Below are positions 1-7,862 of a stretch of DNA of 35,944 nt, piece by piece. The stretch's first letter is position 1; every line of letters starts with the position of its first letter. The notes under the pieces were generated by a model. The model had not been told where the DNA came from and searched no databases. It saw nothing but the letters and a program-made list of their open reading frames with translations. The position numbers were made by a program, and so were the translations under genes. This DNA comes from an uncultured Terriglobus sp. GTDB lineage: Bacteria; Acidobacteriota; Terriglobia; Terriglobales; Acidobacteriaceae. The DNA lies in assembly GCA_937871605.1 (NCBI GenBank), contig CALMRM010000015.1, positions 9,953-45,896 on the forward strand. The letters run 5' to 3'.

Positions 1-443
1 ACGTCATCCAGATCTTCGACAGCTGGGCGGGTGCGCTGTCTGTCAGCGATTACCGCGACTTTGTGCTGCCCGCCACCACGGAGCTGGTGCAGCGCGTGCA
101 GGCGCTGGGCGTGCCCGTCATCTACTTTGGCGTGGACACGGCATCGCTGCTGAGCACCATGCGCGAGACCGGTGCCGATGTCCTGGGTCTGGACTGGCGC
201 GTGCCGCTGGACGAGGGCTGGCGGCTGGCCGGGCCGCACGTCGCCGTGCAGGGCAACCTGGATCCCATCGCGCTCTTCGCGCCGGAAGACCTGCTGAAGC
301 AGCGTGTGAAAGAAGTGCTGGATGCGGCTGGCAATCGCCCGGGACATATCTTCAATCTGGGTCACGGCATTGTGCCCGGTACGCCGGTGGACAACGTCAT
401 TCACGTGGCCCGCTGGGTGAAGGAATTGAGTGTGCGCGCATGA
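1..443 (+). CDS. hemE: Uroporphyrinogen decarboxylase, C-terminal part (5' end outside window)
   Basis: HemE removes the four acetate carboxyl groups of uroporphyrinogen III to give coproporphyrinogen III in cytoplasmic haem synthesis. The frame is open from base 3 and reads VIQIFDSWAGALSVSDYRDF, the family's typical segment, followed by YFGVDTASLL, GLDWRVPLDE, VAVQGNLDPIAL and a C-terminal GHIFNLGHGIVPGTPVDNV, which are strongly conserved HemE signatures. About 147 residues are visible, roughly the last 40% of a normal protein. The stop codon overlaps the start of the ferrochelatase gene in an ATGA arrangement, which indicates translational coupling. An internal GTG at 63 is not the real start, because conserved HemE sequence lies upstream of it. 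Confidence 0.95.
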   Translation, partial: VIQIFDSWAGALSVSDYRDFVLPATTELVQRVQALGVPVIYFGVDTASLLSTMRETGADVLGLDWRVPLDEGWRLAGPHVAVQGNLDPIALFAPEDLLKQRVKEVLDAAGNRPGHIFNLGHGIVPGTPVDNVIHVARWVKELSVRA

Positions 444-1693
444 ACGATCTTGGATATTTTCTGCTTGGTCTCGCCAGCGAGAAGCTGAAGCTGCGCGAAC
501 GGCTAGAGCCTGTTCATCAGCAGCTTGCCGCGGCGACCGCGAAGGGAGACGCGCGTGTATTGGCCAGCTACGAAATCAGCAACGCCGACCAGATTGCCGC
601 CGCCATGGCCGCGCCTGAGGTCGTACAGCCTGAGCCGGAGCACTTCGACGCCATCCTGCTGCTGGCGCACGGCACGCCCGATGTGCTGGGCGAGATGGAC
701 GCGTACCTGAAGCTGGTGACGGGTGGGCGTGGTGTGCCGCCGCACGTGGTGCATGAGCTGCAGGAGCGCTACGCCGAGATCGGCCTGAAGGACGAGCCCA
801 CGCCCGAAGGCCCGCACCTGACGCGCTGGACCCTGCTGCAGGGCAAGCTGTTGCAGCAGCGGCTGGGCACGCCGGTGTACGTGGGTATGCGCAACTGGCA
901 CCCCTTTATCGCCGACACGGTCGAGCAGATGAAGGCTGACGGTGTGAAGAAAATCCGCGCCATCTGCCTGGCGCCGCAGAACAGCCGCACCAGCGTGGGG
1001 CTGTACCGCCGCGCGCTGGAAACCGCTGCCGCGGGTGCGTTCGAGATTGACTTTGTCGCGGGCTGGAGTGAGCACACGCTGCTCGTCCGCGCGCTGGCAG
1101 AGCGTATGCGCGCGGCGCTGGAGAAGGCCCGCGCAACAGGCGCAAAGACAGCCGTGCTGTTCACGGCGCACTCGGTTCCCTGCCGCACCATCCAAGCCAA
1201 GCCCAGCGAGCATCATGGTATGCTGCTGACCACCGAGGCTGACACCTACGCCATCGAGTGCAAGGCCACGGCGCGGCACATTGCTGAGGAACTCGCCGAC
1301 ATCCTGGACGAAAAAGATTGGTACTTCTGCTTCCAGAGCCAGGGGCTGAGCGGTGGCCCATGGATCGGCCCGGGCGTGGAGGACAACCTGCGCGCGCTGA
1401 AAGAGTCTGGCTACGACCATGCCGTGCTGCAGCCCGTCGGCTTCCTGTGCGACCACGTCGAAATCCTGTACGACATCGACATCGACTTCCAGAAGACCGC
1501 CGCCGAGATCGGCATCACGATCTCACGCGCGGACAGCCTGAACGATTCGCCCACGCTGATCGCGGCGTTGGCCGACGTAGCACGTCGCGGCGCGCGCAGC
1601 CTGCCGGTGCACACCAGGCCTGTGCCGTCCGGTGGGGTCGAGGTTGCAACGGTATTGCAGCCCGTGGACGACCGTGAACCGGCGGCGGTTTAG
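440..1693 (+). CDS. hemH: Ferrochelatase (probably coproporphyrin ferrochelatase) with N-terminal extension
   Basis: This enzyme inserts Fe2+ into a porphyrin. Of the 417 residues, the first ~70 are an extension with no recognised domain; the catalytic domain begins at LLLAHGTP (residues 73-80). The family's metal-site His is in FTAHSVP (H244), and the conserved acidic residue is in GFLCDHVEILYDID (E341). Bacillus ferrochelatase is about 310 residues, so both ends are longer here. The gene starts inside the hemE stop (ATGA overlap), and a HemY-type oxidase follows downstream. That order matches hemE-hemH-hemY of the coproporphyrin-dependent route, so the likely substrate is coproporphyrin III rather than protoporphyrin IX. 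This is inference from gene order; no coproheme decarboxylase (hemQ/chdC) is in the window to confirm it. Confidence 0.93.
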   Translation: MNDLGYFLLGLASEKLKLRERLEPVHQQLAAATAKGDARVLASYEISNADQIAAAMAAPEVVQPEPEHFDAILLLAHGTPDVLGEMDAYLKLVTGGRGVPPHVVHELQERYAEIGLKDEPTPEGPHLTRWTLLQGKLLQQRLGTPVYVGMRNWHPFIADTVEQMKADGVKKIRAICLAPQNSRTSVGLYRRALETAAAGAFEIDFVAGWSEHTLLVRALAERMRAALEKARATGAKTAVLFTAHSVPCRTIQAKPSEHHGMLLTTEADTYAIECKATARHIAEELADILDEKDWYFCFQSQGLSGGPWIGPGVEDNLRALKESGYDHAVLQPVGFLCDHVEILYDIDIDFQKTAAEIGITISRADSLNDSPTLIAALADVARRGARSLPVHTRPVPSGGVEVATVLQPVDDREPAAV

Positions 1694-1760
1694 CTTCGGT
1701 ACCATTCGTACGGCACCTTGTGTCGCGCCTACAGCGCTCGGAATTCGGGTGGCTCGGCTA

Positions 1761-1806
1761 CCTAGGCCTTCGGCCTAGGCTGTTATGGCACGGGCCTCTG
1801 GCCCTA
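1761..1806. repeat. Palindromic intergenic repeat, family A (two-hairpin variant)
   Basis: The first hairpin is CCTAGGCCTTCGGCCTAGG (1761-1779). A linker CTGTTATGGCACG follows, then a second hairpin GGGCCTCTGGCCC (1792-1804). The same linker-hairpin plan recurs at 3491, 18147, 34814 and 34944. It lies between hemH and hemG on the transcribed strand and runs up to the ATG at 1808, which argues that 1808 is not the real hemG start. Confidence 0.8.
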
Positions 1807-1840
1807 GATGCAGCCGTCGGTTGCGGAGGGATGCGCGCTC

Positions 1841-3268
1841 GTGACTAAGTCCGTAGCCATTGTGGGCGGGGGCATCGCGGGTTTGGCTGCCGCCTACGAA
1901 TTCACAAAGCAGCAGCAGGCGGGCGCGGACCTTACGTTCACCCTGTTCGAAGCCTCCAATCGCCTGGGCGGCATCGTGGACACGGTGCGCCAGGACGGCT
2001 ACGTGCTGGAGGGTGGGCCGGACGGCTGGGTGTCTGAAAAGCCCTGGGCGCGCGAACTGGCCATTGAGCTTGGGCTCGAGCAGGATCTGATCTACTCCAA
2101 CGACGCGGAACGCGTCACGTACATTCTGCGGAACGGCAAACTGCTGCCGCTGCCAGATGGCATGCGCATGATGGTGCCCACCGATCTCCACGCGCTCGAG
2201 GGCAGCCCGCTTTTCAGCGACGAGGCGCGCCACTGGTACCGCACCGAACCTTTACGCGCGGCTGAGTTGAAAGCAAACGCACCCGACGCGGACGAGTCCG
2301 TCGCCAGCTTTGTGCTGCGGCATTTTGGGCGCGAAGTGCTGGAAACGGTAGGCGCGCCGCTGCTGAACGGCGTCTTTGGCGGCGACGTGCACCAGTTAAG
2401 CGTGCAGGCCGTGATGCAGCCGTTTGTGCAGATGGAGCGCGAGTTCGGCTCGCTGATCGTGGCCCTACAAACGCGCGCGCGCACCGGCCGAGTGGCGCAG
2501 CCCATCTTCACCTCGCTCCGCGGCGGCGTGGCCCAACTCACTTACGCACTTGCGGCGACACTGCCGTCGAACGCTCTCCTGCTGAACCGGCGCGTGCTCA
2601 CGCTCGCACGCGCTGGCCAGCAATGGCACCTCCACACAGCGCATACCGGCGATGCACCGCCACCCGCTACAGGCGACTCCCAGCCGTTGCGATTCGACGC
2701 CGTGCTGCTGGCGCTGCCAGTGTGGGAGACGCGCCGGCTCTTGCAGGACTTGGACCCCGCGCTCGCTGCGCTGCTGGAGACGCCGGGCAGCTCGGCCCTG
2801 ACGGTCGCGTACGCCCTGCCCGCCGGCCAGCCCGTGCCGTGGCCCAAGGGGTTCGGCTTTCTGGCGCTGCCGGGTGGGTCTGTGCGGATGCTGGCTGCTA
2901 CCTTCGCGGACCAGAAGTTTCCGCACCGCGCACCTGCCGGGGGGCACTCCGTACGCGTCTACTATGGCGGCAGCGAGGCCGAAGCCATGCGGCATCAAGA
3001 CGTGAAAACCCTGGCCTATGCGGAGCTGGAACGCATCGTGGGGGCGCTGCCGAAGCCGCTGCACAGCAGCGTTCGCTACTGGCCGATGGCTCTGCCGCAG
3101 TACCACGTGGGCCACCTGCAGCGTGTGGCAGAGCTGGACCGGCGCGTGGCTGAGCTTGGTGGATTACAGCTGCTGGGCAACGGCTTTCGCGGTGTTGGCC
3201 TGCCGGACCTTATTCGCGACGCGCGTGTCACCGCACGCGCTGTAGCGAGTGCCAGCATGGCTCCCTGA
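1841..3268 (+). CDS. hemY: HemY-type protoporphyrinogen/coproporphyrinogen oxidase (FAD)
   Basis: A flavoprotein that removes six electrons from a porphyrinogen. The FAD-binding motif VAIVGGGIAGLAAAYEF lies at the N terminus; VLEGGPDGWVSEKPWARELA is the conserved substrate-side region of the family, and the C-terminal GNGFRGVGLPDLIRDA closes the FAD site. The preferred start is GTG 1841, which has GGAGGG at 1825-1830 ten bases upstream and puts the FAD motif at residue 5 (475 aa). An in-frame ATG at 1808 would add 11 residues but abuts a repeat element and has no clear ribosome-binding site. It follows hemE and hemH on the same strand. By gene order it is likely the coproporphyrinogen oxidase CgoX; a protoporphyrinogen role (often called hemG) cannot be excluded from sequence alone. 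Confidence 0.9.
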   Translation: MTKSVAIVGGGIAGLAAAYEFTKQQQAGADLTFTLFEASNRLGGIVDTVRQDGYVLEGGPDGWVSEKPWARELAIELGLEQDLIYSNDAERVTYILRNGKLLPLPDGMRMMVPTDLHALEGSPLFSDEARHWYRTEPLRAAELKANAPDADESVASFVLRHFGREVLETVGAPLLNGVFGGDVHQLSVQAVMQPFVQMEREFGSLIVALQTRARTGRVAQPIFTSLRGGVAQLTYALAATLPSNALLLNRRVLTLARAGQQWHLHTAHTGDAPPPATGDSQPLRFDAVLLALPVWETRRLLQDLDPALAALLETPGSSALTVAYALPAGQPVPWPKGFGFLALPGGSVRMLAATFADQKFPHRAPAGGHSVRVYYGGSEAEAMRHQDVKTLAYAELERIVGALPKPLHSSVRYWPMALPQYHVGHLQRVAELDRRVAELGGLQLLGNGFRGVGLPDLIRDARVTARAVASASMAP

Positions 3269-3590
3269 CGAACGTCCACAAAGGGTGAGGATCAAGCTAT
3301 GTCGCCAGGCTTACCGCTGGGTAGCCCAGGGGGGGGGGCCGCAACGGCCGACGGCCCCAAACATACCCGCCTGGGCAAACGCCCCAGCCACCGCGAGCAT
3401 AAACGTCAGAGCGCCACAGGCGCGACCTATGCGTTTCCGGTTGCCCGATGTGTCGTGCCCTTGGCACTCTGTTCTGCGAATTCCTCTAACCCAGCCCTTC
3501 GGACTGGGCTGGTATAGCACGGGCCTTCGGCCCTGGGCTAGGAGCCGCGCCTCACCAGCATATGCTCTGCATGGCGGACGGCTTTGTGTC
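3269..3590. other. Intergenic region between convergent hemY and 2H-phosphoesterase gene
   Basis: 322 bases without a convincing gene. It holds a run of ten G (3329-3338) and a family-A repeat (3491-3533). On the minus strand, a frame ending near 3311 reads GALTFMLAVAGAFAQAG, which looks like a signal peptide, followed by about 20 residues that cross the C10 tract. It has no ATG/GTG with a ribosome-binding site, so it may be the remnant of a secreted-protein gene; it is not called. Confidence 0.5.
3491..3533. repeat. Palindromic intergenic repeat, family A (two-hairpin variant)
   Basis: The first hairpin has arms CCAGCCC and GGGCTGG (3491-3512). The linker TATAGCAC leads into GGGCCTTCGGCCC (3521-3533). 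It sits between convergent genes and could act as a bidirectional terminator, but neither strand has a T-run. Confidence 0.8.
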
Positions 3591-4091
3591 TTACCCCGCC
3601 GGTCGAAACACAAAGCGCTGCAGGTGCAGCCAGGGGCCGCCCAGGTAGCGCCACAGGTCTAGCCCCACTGCCGACACGGAGAAGGCGCGAAAGCCCGCCT
3701 GCAGCAGCACCAGCGTCTTCTTCGCTTCGTCTGGCGTGACTTTGTTCTGCACCACTACGTGCGGACGAAGGCCCTGGCGATCCTGCGCGGACAGCTGCTC
3801 GTCAAAGGCGTCGCTCAGGCTGCGGTGCAGCGCTTTTGCCTCTGTTGACTGCAGAAAATAGGCGACGCCCTTGCCCATGGAGCGCAACTCCGTCACCTGC
3901 ATGGGAAAGGCGGGCTGCCCGCTGGCCGCCTGTTCCAGCACGGCATGGGTCAGCTCCTCTTCGCGCAATGAGTGGAAGAGCGACAGGTGCGCTGGGATGC
4001 GATTGAGCGCTGCCGGAAAGTAGCGCTGGCGCAGATCTTCAAAGCGCGCCTGCGAAGCCCCGTCCAGCGCCAGCGTCAGAACACAGGACAC
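3591..4091 (-). CDS. 2'-5' RNA ligase/2H phosphoesterase-family protein
   Basis: 166 residues, with GTG at 4091 as start. The 2H superfamily carries two H-x-[ST/V]-x motifs that form a phosphodiesterase site. Here the first is HLSLFHSL near residue 35 and the second is PHVVVQNK near residue 110; the second lacks the usual Ser/Thr after His-x, as in several bacterial members. The fold prediction (N-terminal LTLALD strand, VAYFL, spacing of about 75 residues between motifs) fits the family. It starts 8 bases downstream of the DUF2059 gene stop and is probably cotranscribed with it. The substrate is unknown; members act on cyclic phosphodiester ends of RNA or nucleotides. Confidence 0.75.
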   Translation of the reverse strand: MSCVLTLALDGASQARFEDLRQRYFPAALNRIPAHLSLFHSLREEELTHAVLEQAASGQPAFPMQVTELRSMGKGVAYFLQSTEAKALHRSLSDAFDEQLSAQDRQGLRPHVVVQNKVTPDEAKKTLVLLQAGFRAFSVSAVGLDLWRYLGGPWLHLQRFVFRPAG

Positions 4092-4099
4092 GACTTCAC

Positions 4100-4696
4100 C
4101 TACTGCTGCGGCTTGGTCGCGGGCGCTTTGAGCGACGGCGGCGCGCCAGCGGGTCCACCCGCCGCGGGAGCGGCACCGCCCGACGGAGTGGCAGCTGCTT
4201 TCAGCTTAGCCACGTAGTCCTGCGTCACCGTCGCCAATTTTGGCTGCAGCTCCTTGATGCGGTTCTGCACCAAGGTCGTCGACTTCATCGCCAGGTCGGG
4301 TGTCTTGGTGATCAGGGCCTGTCCTGCGGGCGTCTTATAAAACGCGAGGATGCCGTCCAGCTCGGCCTCGGTGAAGCTGTCTACGTAATACTGCACGATC
4401 AAGGGACGGATCTTTTCGTAGCCTACTTCGTCCATGGTGATGGTGTTGATCTGCTTCTGGTAGTCGTCGGTCAACTTGGTCTGCGCCGTGTTCAACGGAG
4501 CCACGCCGGACTGCTGCTTGGCCAGTTCGTTGATGCGCGCTTCCAGTGCCGACAGCTGGGTCTGCATCTGCGTGTCGGACTTGGTGACGGCCAGCATCTG
4601 CTCGGCCTTGGCGCGGTGGCTGGCGTCGTCGGCATGCGCCATGGGGAGTGTGGCGAGCGCGGCAAGGGCGAAGGGCAGCATGGAACGAAAACGCAT
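4100..4696 (-). CDS. Exported DUF2059-domain protein
   Basis: 198 residues from ATG 4696, chosen because GGAG lies about 7 bases upstream and a clear signal peptide follows (MRFRSMLPFALAALATLPMAHA). The open frame extends 19 codons further upstream, but that stretch is not signal-like. The centre, YVDSFTEAELDGILAFYKTP followed by AGQALITKTPDLA, is the hallmark of DUF2059, a periplasmic helical domain of unknown function. The preceding segment (AEQMLAVTKSDTQMQTQLSALEARI) is helical and coiled-coil-like. The C terminus is an Ala/Pro/Gly-rich tail. It is divergent from moeA, with 113 bases between the starts, and is followed by the 2H-phosphoesterase gene. Confidence 0.82.
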   Translation of the reverse strand: MRFRSMLPFALAALATLPMAHADDASHRAKAEQMLAVTKSDTQMQTQLSALEARINELAKQQSGVAPLNTAQTKLTDDYQKQINTITMDEVGYEKIRPLIVQYYVDSFTEAELDGILAFYKTPAGQALITKTPDLAMKSTTLVQNRIKELQPKLATVTQDYVAKLKAAATPSGGAAPAAGGPAGAPPSLKAPATKPQQ

Positions 4697-4809
4697 AGGA
4701 TCTCCGGGCGGCGGCAGGGCTGGCAACACAGCCCTGGTGGTTCGACGCAACACTTAAAAGCATAGCGTGTCTGCGCTGCCTGTGCCGGGCCATGTAGGCT
4801 GGCAAGGAT

Positions 4810-6060
4810 ATGCCACTGCTCTCCTGCACCGATGCGCTGCAGCTGATTGCCAGCAAAATACAGGCGCTCTCCGCCCTGCGCGCCGTTGAAATCGTGGGGC
4901 TGGACGAGGCGCATGGCCGCGTACTCGCGCAGCCCGTCGCCGCCGACCGCGACCAGCCGCCGTTTCCGCGCTCTACCCGCGACGGCTATGCCCTGCGCGC
5001 GACGGATGCGGGCAGCCCGCTGGCGTTGCTGGGCGGCATCCGCGCCGGGGAGCAATGGACTGGCAAGCCACTGGCTGCGGGAGAGACCATCGAGATCATG
5101 ACTGGCGCGCCCGTGCCGGTGGGTGCAGATGCAGTCGTCATGCTGGAGCATGTGTCCGCAGATGCCGCTGCAGTCACGCTGCAGCCAGGCCGCAGCGCGA
5201 AAGCTGGCGAAAACATTGTGCAGCAGGCAGCGGAGGCACGCGCGGGCGACGTGCTGTTGCAGCCCGGTACGCGGCTGGGCCCGGCGGAGATCGCCCTGCT
5301 GGCCTCGGTCGGTGCAGCGCAGGTGGACGTGTTCGCACGGCCTGCGGTGGCGATCCTCTCCACGGGCGACGAGCTGGTGCCGGTACACGAGACCCCTGCG
5401 CCTATGCAGATTCGCAACTCGAACGCGCACGGCCTGGCTGCCATGGTTGCCGCACAGGGTGGTGTGCCGCGCATCCTGCCCATTGCGGCGGACACGCGTG
5501 AGGCACTGCACGCGGCCATCACCGCGGCGCGCGGTGCGGACATGCTGCTGCTCTCCGGCGGTGTCTCCGCGGGAAAATACGATTTTGTCAAGGATGCCCT
5601 CTTGGCCCTTGGTGCGGAATTCTTTTTCACCGGCGTCGCCATGCAACCGGGCAAACCCGCAGTGTTCGGACGCATTCCTCCAGACAGCACGCACGGCGAG
5701 CAGTGGGTATTTGGACTGCCCGGCAACCCGGTCTCCACGCAGGTAACGGCGCTGTTGTTTGCCATGCCCATGTTGCGTGCGCTGGGCGGGGAGGGCGCGA
5801 ACGGCGAGGGCGAACGCACCGCGCCTCAGCCCTTCCTTGCCGAGGCGCGGCTCGCAGAAGTCGTTGCGGTGCGTCCGGGGCTGACGCGCTTTCTGCCTGC
5901 GCTGCTCACGTCGTCGCTCGGGGGTGCGACGGTGCGCACCACGGGCTGGCAGGGCTCCGGCGATTTGAACGCGAATGCCCGCGCCAACTGCTACCTGGTG
6001 GTGCCGCCGGACGCCGAGCGACTGGGCGAGGGCACCACTGTCACGGTCTTGCTGCAGTAG
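4810..6060 (+). CDS. moeA: Molybdopterin molybdenumtransferase MoeA
   Basis: MoeA inserts molybdate into adenylylated molybdopterin in the last step of molybdenum cofactor synthesis. 416 residues, the usual length. The N-terminal part has QPPFPRSTRDGYALRATDA and the IMTGAPVPVGADAVVMLE segment. The MogA-like domain shows LSTGDELV (T185-G186-D187-E188), SGGVSAGKYDFV (from S249) and GLPGNPVS (G302-S309), the family's binding-site motifs. A C-terminal beta-barrel domain follows. The start ATG has AAGGA just upstream. It is followed after 10 bases by a small membrane-protein gene and then moaC, an operon. Confidence 0.95.
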   Translation: MPLLSCTDALQLIASKIQALSALRAVEIVGLDEAHGRVLAQPVAADRDQPPFPRSTRDGYALRATDAGSPLALLGGIRAGEQWTGKPLAAGETIEIMTGAPVPVGADAVVMLEHVSADAAAVTLQPGRSAKAGENIVQQAAEARAGDVLLQPGTRLGPAEIALLASVGAAQVDVFARPAVAILSTGDELVPVHETPAPMQIRNSNAHGLAAMVAAQGGVPRILPIAADTREALHAAITAARGADMLLLSGGVSAGKYDFVKDALLALGAEFFFTGVAMQPGKPAVFGRIPPDSTHGEQWVFGLPGNPVSTQVTALLFAMPMLRALGGEGANGEGERTAPQPFLAEARLAEVVAVRPGLTRFLPALLTSSLGGATVRTTGWQGSGDLNANARANCYLVVPPDAERLGEGTTVTVLLQ

Positions 6061-6070
6061 GCTCAAGGGT

Positions 6071-6280
6071 ATGGCGGAACGGATGAGCACGCGCAGCCGC
6101 GTGGGCAAGATGCTGGTGGGCGCGGCGGTCATCGTACCCGCTCTGGCGGTGGCCGCCATGATCGTAATGAGCCACTACCTGTTCGTGCAGTACGAGCGGC
6201 GCAGCCTGATCCGCTGGATCGTGGTCGATGCTGCGGTACTGGGCCTAGGACTCATCCTGAGCGGCGAGGAGGGCCTGTGA
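6071..6280 (+). CDS. Small two-helix membrane protein inside the moeA-moaC operon
   Basis: 69 residues, ATG 6071 to TGA 6278-6280. After a short basic N terminus there are two hydrophobic helices, approximately residues 13-36 (MLVGAAVIVPALAVAAMIVM) and 49-63 (IVVDAAVLGLGLIL), joined by a charged loop FVQYERRSLIR. It starts 10 bases after moeA, and its stop overlaps the moaC GTG start (GTGA), so it is almost certainly translated as part of the operon. No known cofactor-pathway protein matches. It may be an Acidobacteria-specific small membrane protein; the function is unknown. Confidence 0.75.
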   Translation: MAERMSTRSRVGKMLVGAAVIVPALAVAAMIVMSHYLFVQYERRSLIRWIVVDAAVLGLGLILSGEEGL

Positions 6281-6795
6281 GCAAACGCGCTGCGCCGAAG
6301 CGGGCCGATGGCAAACTGTCGCACTACACCGACGCGGGCGAGGCGCGCATGGTGGACGTGAGTGCCAAGTCGCCCACGCGCCGCGAGGCCGTCGCCGAGG
6401 CCTTTGTCGAACTCAACGCCGAGGTGCTGGCCGCGTTGCCGCAGAACCCCAAGGGCAATCCGCTCGAAGTAGCCCGCTTCGCCGGGATCACTGCCGCCAA
6501 AAGGACTGCCGACCTCATCCCCATGTGCCACCCGCTGCCGCTTTCGTTCATTGACGTGGAGGCAACGGTCATCCAGCCGGCAGCGCTGTTTAACACCGGC
6601 GGCGGTGTGCGCATCCGCGCCACGGCTGCCACTGTTGCCGGTACCGGCGTCGAGATGGAAGCCATGACCGCCGCCGCCGTGGCCGCGCTCACCGTCTACG
6701 ACATGACCAAGGCGCTCGACCAAGGCATCCGCATCCGCGAGGTCGTGCTGCTCAGCAAAACCGGCGGCAAAAGCGGCGAGTACCGGCGCAAGTAG
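6277..6795 (+). CDS. moaC: Cyclic pyranopterin monophosphate synthase MoaC
   Basis: MoaC converts the MoaA product (3',8-cyclo-dihydro-GTP) to cyclic pyranopterin monophosphate, in the first stage of molybdenum cofactor synthesis. 172 residues from GTG 6277, about 10 longer than usual at the N terminus. Diagnostic segments are LSHYTDAGEARMVDVSAK, KRTADLIPMCHPLPL and GVEMEAMTAAAVAALTVYDM, followed by TKALDQGIRI; the C terminus is LLSKTGGKSGEYRR. The GTGA overlap with the small membrane gene shows translational coupling. moaA is not in the window. Confidence 0.95.
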   Translation: MSKRAAPKRADGKLSHYTDAGEARMVDVSAKSPTRREAVAEAFVELNAEVLAALPQNPKGNPLEVARFAGITAAKRTADLIPMCHPLPLSFIDVEATVIQPAALFNTGGGVRIRATAATVAGTGVEMEAMTAAAVAALTVYDMTKALDQGIRIREVVLLSKTGGKSGEYRRK

Positions 6796-6823
6796 ACCTG
6801 AACACCTGATCGCTGTGCTCTAT

Positions 6824-6948
6824 GAACACGGTGCGCACAGAGCTTAACCACCGCGGACACAAGGAAGCGCATGTGAGGGTCCGCTCTGTGCACTCCGTGA
6901 GGGTCCGCTCTGTGCACTCCGTGTGTGTCCCTCCGTGTCACCGTGTTC
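6824..6948. repeat. Inverted-repeat element, family D, with internal 24-bp tandem duplication
   Basis: Bounded by perfect 10-bp inverted arms GAACACGGTG (6824-6833) and CACCGTGTTC (6939-6948). Inside are two identical, adjacent 24-bp units (6873-6896 and 6897-6920) beginning GTGAGGGTCCGCTCTG, then further CTCCGTG-like units. The left half carries complementary GGACACAAGG-like units, giving an overall inverted layout. It lies between convergent moaC and the LytTR gene. Confidence 0.75.
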
Positions 6949-6993
6949 TGCAAGCAGAGCCAATACTGGCAACCAGGCCAGACCTTGCGATCG

Positions 6994-7830
6994 CTACAGC
7001 TTGAACAATTCGCGCAACCGCTTCACCTGCGCGCGCGCCACGGGGATCTCCGTGTGCTTGCGGTCGTCCATGCGTAGCAGATAACTGGACTTGAACCAGG
7101 GCACCACCTCGCGAATGTGCTGGATGTTCACCAGAAAGCTGCGATGTGCGCGCCAAAAGGTGTCCGCATCCAGCTGGTCTGACAGTTCCTCCAGCGTGCG
7201 CACGTTCGAGGAACCCTCCAGCGTGGGCGTCACCACAGAGATGGTGCCCTCGTCGATGGCGGCAAAGCAGATGTCGCGCTGGTCCGCCAGCAGCAACCGT
7301 TGCGCCGCGCGCACCACCACCTTGCCCGAGCGCGCACGGGGCTCGCGCGCCGCCGCTGCCTGCTGTTGCAGCAGCTTCAGCAGCGAATCCAACCGCTCCT
7401 CCGCGCTGGCCTGCGGCACCATTTCCACGGCGGTCTCCGCGCTGCCCGGCGACTCCGCCGCACGGCGGCTGCGCACCTTGGCCATAGCCGCCGCCACACG
7501 CTTCTGCTCAAACGGCTTTAGGAGGTAGTCGATCGCGTTGACTTCAAACGCGCGCACCGCGTACTGGTCGAACGCCGTGGCAAACACCACTTCCGGCATG
7601 CGGATCGACTTCTCATCCAGGAGCTGCTTGAGCACGGCAAAGCCGTCGAGCCCCGGCATCTGCACGTCGATAAAGACCGCGTCCGGCACATGCGTGCGGA
7701 TGGTCTGCACCGCCTCCAAGCCGTTCGAAGCCTCGGCGATGATATCGATGTCACCCACGCGCTCGATGAGGTAGCGCAACTCGCGCCGGGCCAACTCCTC
7801 GTCATCGACAATGACCGCGGTCAAGGGCAT
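6994..7830 (-). CDS. LytTR-family response regulator
   Basis: 278 residues. The N-terminal receiver domain (1-~120) has acidic-pocket residues D9/D10 (IVDDEE), phospho-acceptor D55 (FIDVQMPGLDG), T85 (FATAFD) and K105 (LLKPF). A linker of about 45 residues rich in Ala/Gln follows, then a LytTR DNA-binding domain from about residue 170 (GKVVVRAAQR to the end), including FWRAHRSFLVNIQHI and the C-terminal EIPVARAQVKRLREL, typical of AlgR/AgrA-type regulators. The partner kinase is not adjacent. The preceding gene on the same strand, an unrecognised 328-residue protein, ends 32 bases upstream, so the two may share a transcript. Confidence 0.93.
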   Translation of the reverse strand: MPLTAVIVDDEELARRELRYLIERVGDIDIIAEASNGLEAVQTIRTHVPDAVFIDVQMPGLDGFAVLKQLLDEKSIRMPEVVFATAFDQYAVRAFEVNAIDYLLKPFEQKRVAAAMAKVRSRRAAESPGSAETAVEMVPQASAEERLDSLLKLLQQQAAAAREPRARSGKVVVRAAQRLLLADQRDICFAAIDEGTISVVTPTLEGSSNVRTLEELSDQLDADTFWRAHRSFLVNIQHIREVVPWFKSSYLLRMDDRKHTEIPVARAQVKRLRELFKL

Positions 7831-7862
7831 GTTCGCCAGTATAGGCTGCCGTCCGGCGCTGG

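Noticed and set aside
1808..1840. ATG 1808 as hemY start
   Set aside because: It directly follows a family-A repeat with no ribosome-binding site; GTG 1841 has GGAGGG ten bases upstream and begins at the FAD domain.
3311..3613. Minus-strand frame with signal-peptide-like stretch
   Set aside because: No usable start codon with ribosome-binding site and it crosses a G/C10 tract; kept only as a possible remnant.
4492..6159. 555-residue open frame on the minus strand opposite moeA
   Set aside because: It overlaps moeA and the DUF2059 gene, both with clear family motifs; the composition is Arg/Gln/His-rich shadow sequence.
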